The notes under the pieces are model-generated. The model worked only from the letters and a program-made list of their open reading frames with translations, did not search any database and had not been told where the DNA came from. A stretch of 14,878 bases of DNA from Gammaproteobacteria bacterium (GTDB taxonomy: Bacteria > Pseudomonadota > Gammaproteobacteria > GRL18). The first letter of the stretch is position 1, and each line of letters begins with the position of its first letter. The position numbers and the translations under genes were made by a program. Below are positions 14,582 through 14,878 of this stretch, in pieces. The DNA lies in assembly GCA_023144715.1 (NCBI GenBank), contig JAGLFC010000123.1:1-14878 (forward strand), in the 5' to 3' direction.

Positions 14582-14878
14582 ATGACCCATAAAACTATTT
14601 TTAAAGCACTCCATCATGCCAGTGTGATTGTGAATGACTTAAATACATCCTTATATTTTTATTGTCATATTTTAGGTGTGGAACACGATCTTAATCGTCC
14701 TCAAATGTCTTTTGAAGGGGCTTGGTTGCATATTGGTGAACAACAGATTCACCTTTTATGCTTAGAGCAAACAGAACAAACACTTAATCAGCCTGAACAT
14801 GCAGGTAGGGATAGGCATCTTGCGATTTATGTCAATGAAATAGACACACTCAAAGAACGTTTAATCACTTGTAAAATA
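14582..14878 (+). CDS. VOC (glyoxalase/bleomycin-resistance) superfamily protein, partial
   Basis: The first 99 residues are in the window and the 3' end is cut off. The pattern is a vicinal-oxygen-chelate fold: LHHASVIVNDLNTSLYFYCHILGV (residues 10-33, first beta-alpha unit, with His11/His12 as a candidate metal ligand), then GAWLHIGEQQIHLLCLE (47-63) and GRDRHLAIYVNEIDTLKERL (76-95, His80 as a likely ligand). Members include glyoxalase I, fosfomycin-resistance enzymes and dioxygenases. The residues seen suggest a metal-dependent cytoplasmic enzyme, but substrate and exact class are undecided. It starts 15 bp after the permease stop, so it is probably the next gene of the feo-permease transcript. 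Confidence 0.85.
   Translation, partial: MTHKTIFKALHHASVIVNDLNTSLYFYCHILGVEHDLNRPQMSFEGAWLHIGEQQIHLLCLEQTEQTLNQPEHAGRDRHLAIYVNEIDTLKERLITCKI

Overview
The window is a chromosomal stretch of an AT-rich gammaproteobacterium. The evidence is the gene set and its linkage (rppH and ptsP next to a divergent HAD-IB phosphatase gene, a RumA-type rlmD, a ygiQ gene, feoAB behind a Fur-type operator) and protein sequences that follow the gammaproteobacterial forms. The composition and gene mix would fit a Thiotrichales-like or other sulfur- or methane-oxidising lineage, but nothing here proves the genus. Coding density is very high, and no intergenic gap exceeds about 120 bases. I see no RNA gene, insertion sequence or CRISPR array.

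Layout. (1) Positions 2-4473, plus strand: the 3' end of an unknown gene, a 590-residue protein with a possible degenerate PilZ-like C-terminus, a small GspG-like pseudopilin-domain protein, and the radical SAM protein YgiQ. All are tightly packed or overlapping. A near-perfect 24-bp direct repeat brackets the GspG-like gene. (2) Positions 4485-5480, minus strand: a two-gene operon with a zero-nucleotide junction. It encodes a winged-helix/Roadblock protein and a stand-alone Roadblock/LC7 protein, with no partner GTPase gene in view. (3) Positions 5569-9168: a HAD-IB phosphatase (minus) divergent from rppH and ptsP (plus). This arrangement, as I recall it, is also found in Pseudomonas. It combines mRNA 5'-end decapping with the nitrogen phosphotransferase system. 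(4) Positions 9265-11083: rlmD (23S rRNA m5U1939 methyltransferase) and a two-CBS-domain protein. (5) Positions 11076-14878: an iron-uptake unit. A sigma70-type promoter has a Fur box in its spacer, followed by feoA, feoB, an ArsP/SO_0444-type permease with a Cys-rich C-terminal tail, and a VOC-superfamily protein cut by the window end. No feoC is seen.

The least ordinary parts are the paired Roadblock operon, the orphan GspG-like protein that has lost the conserved pilin Glu+5, the large unrecognised protein upstream of it, and the Cys-tailed permease placed directly behind feoB under an apparent Fur promoter. Several starts are non-ATG: ygiQ and rppH appear to use TTG. For four other genes sequence evidence favours an internal ATG over an upstream TTG.
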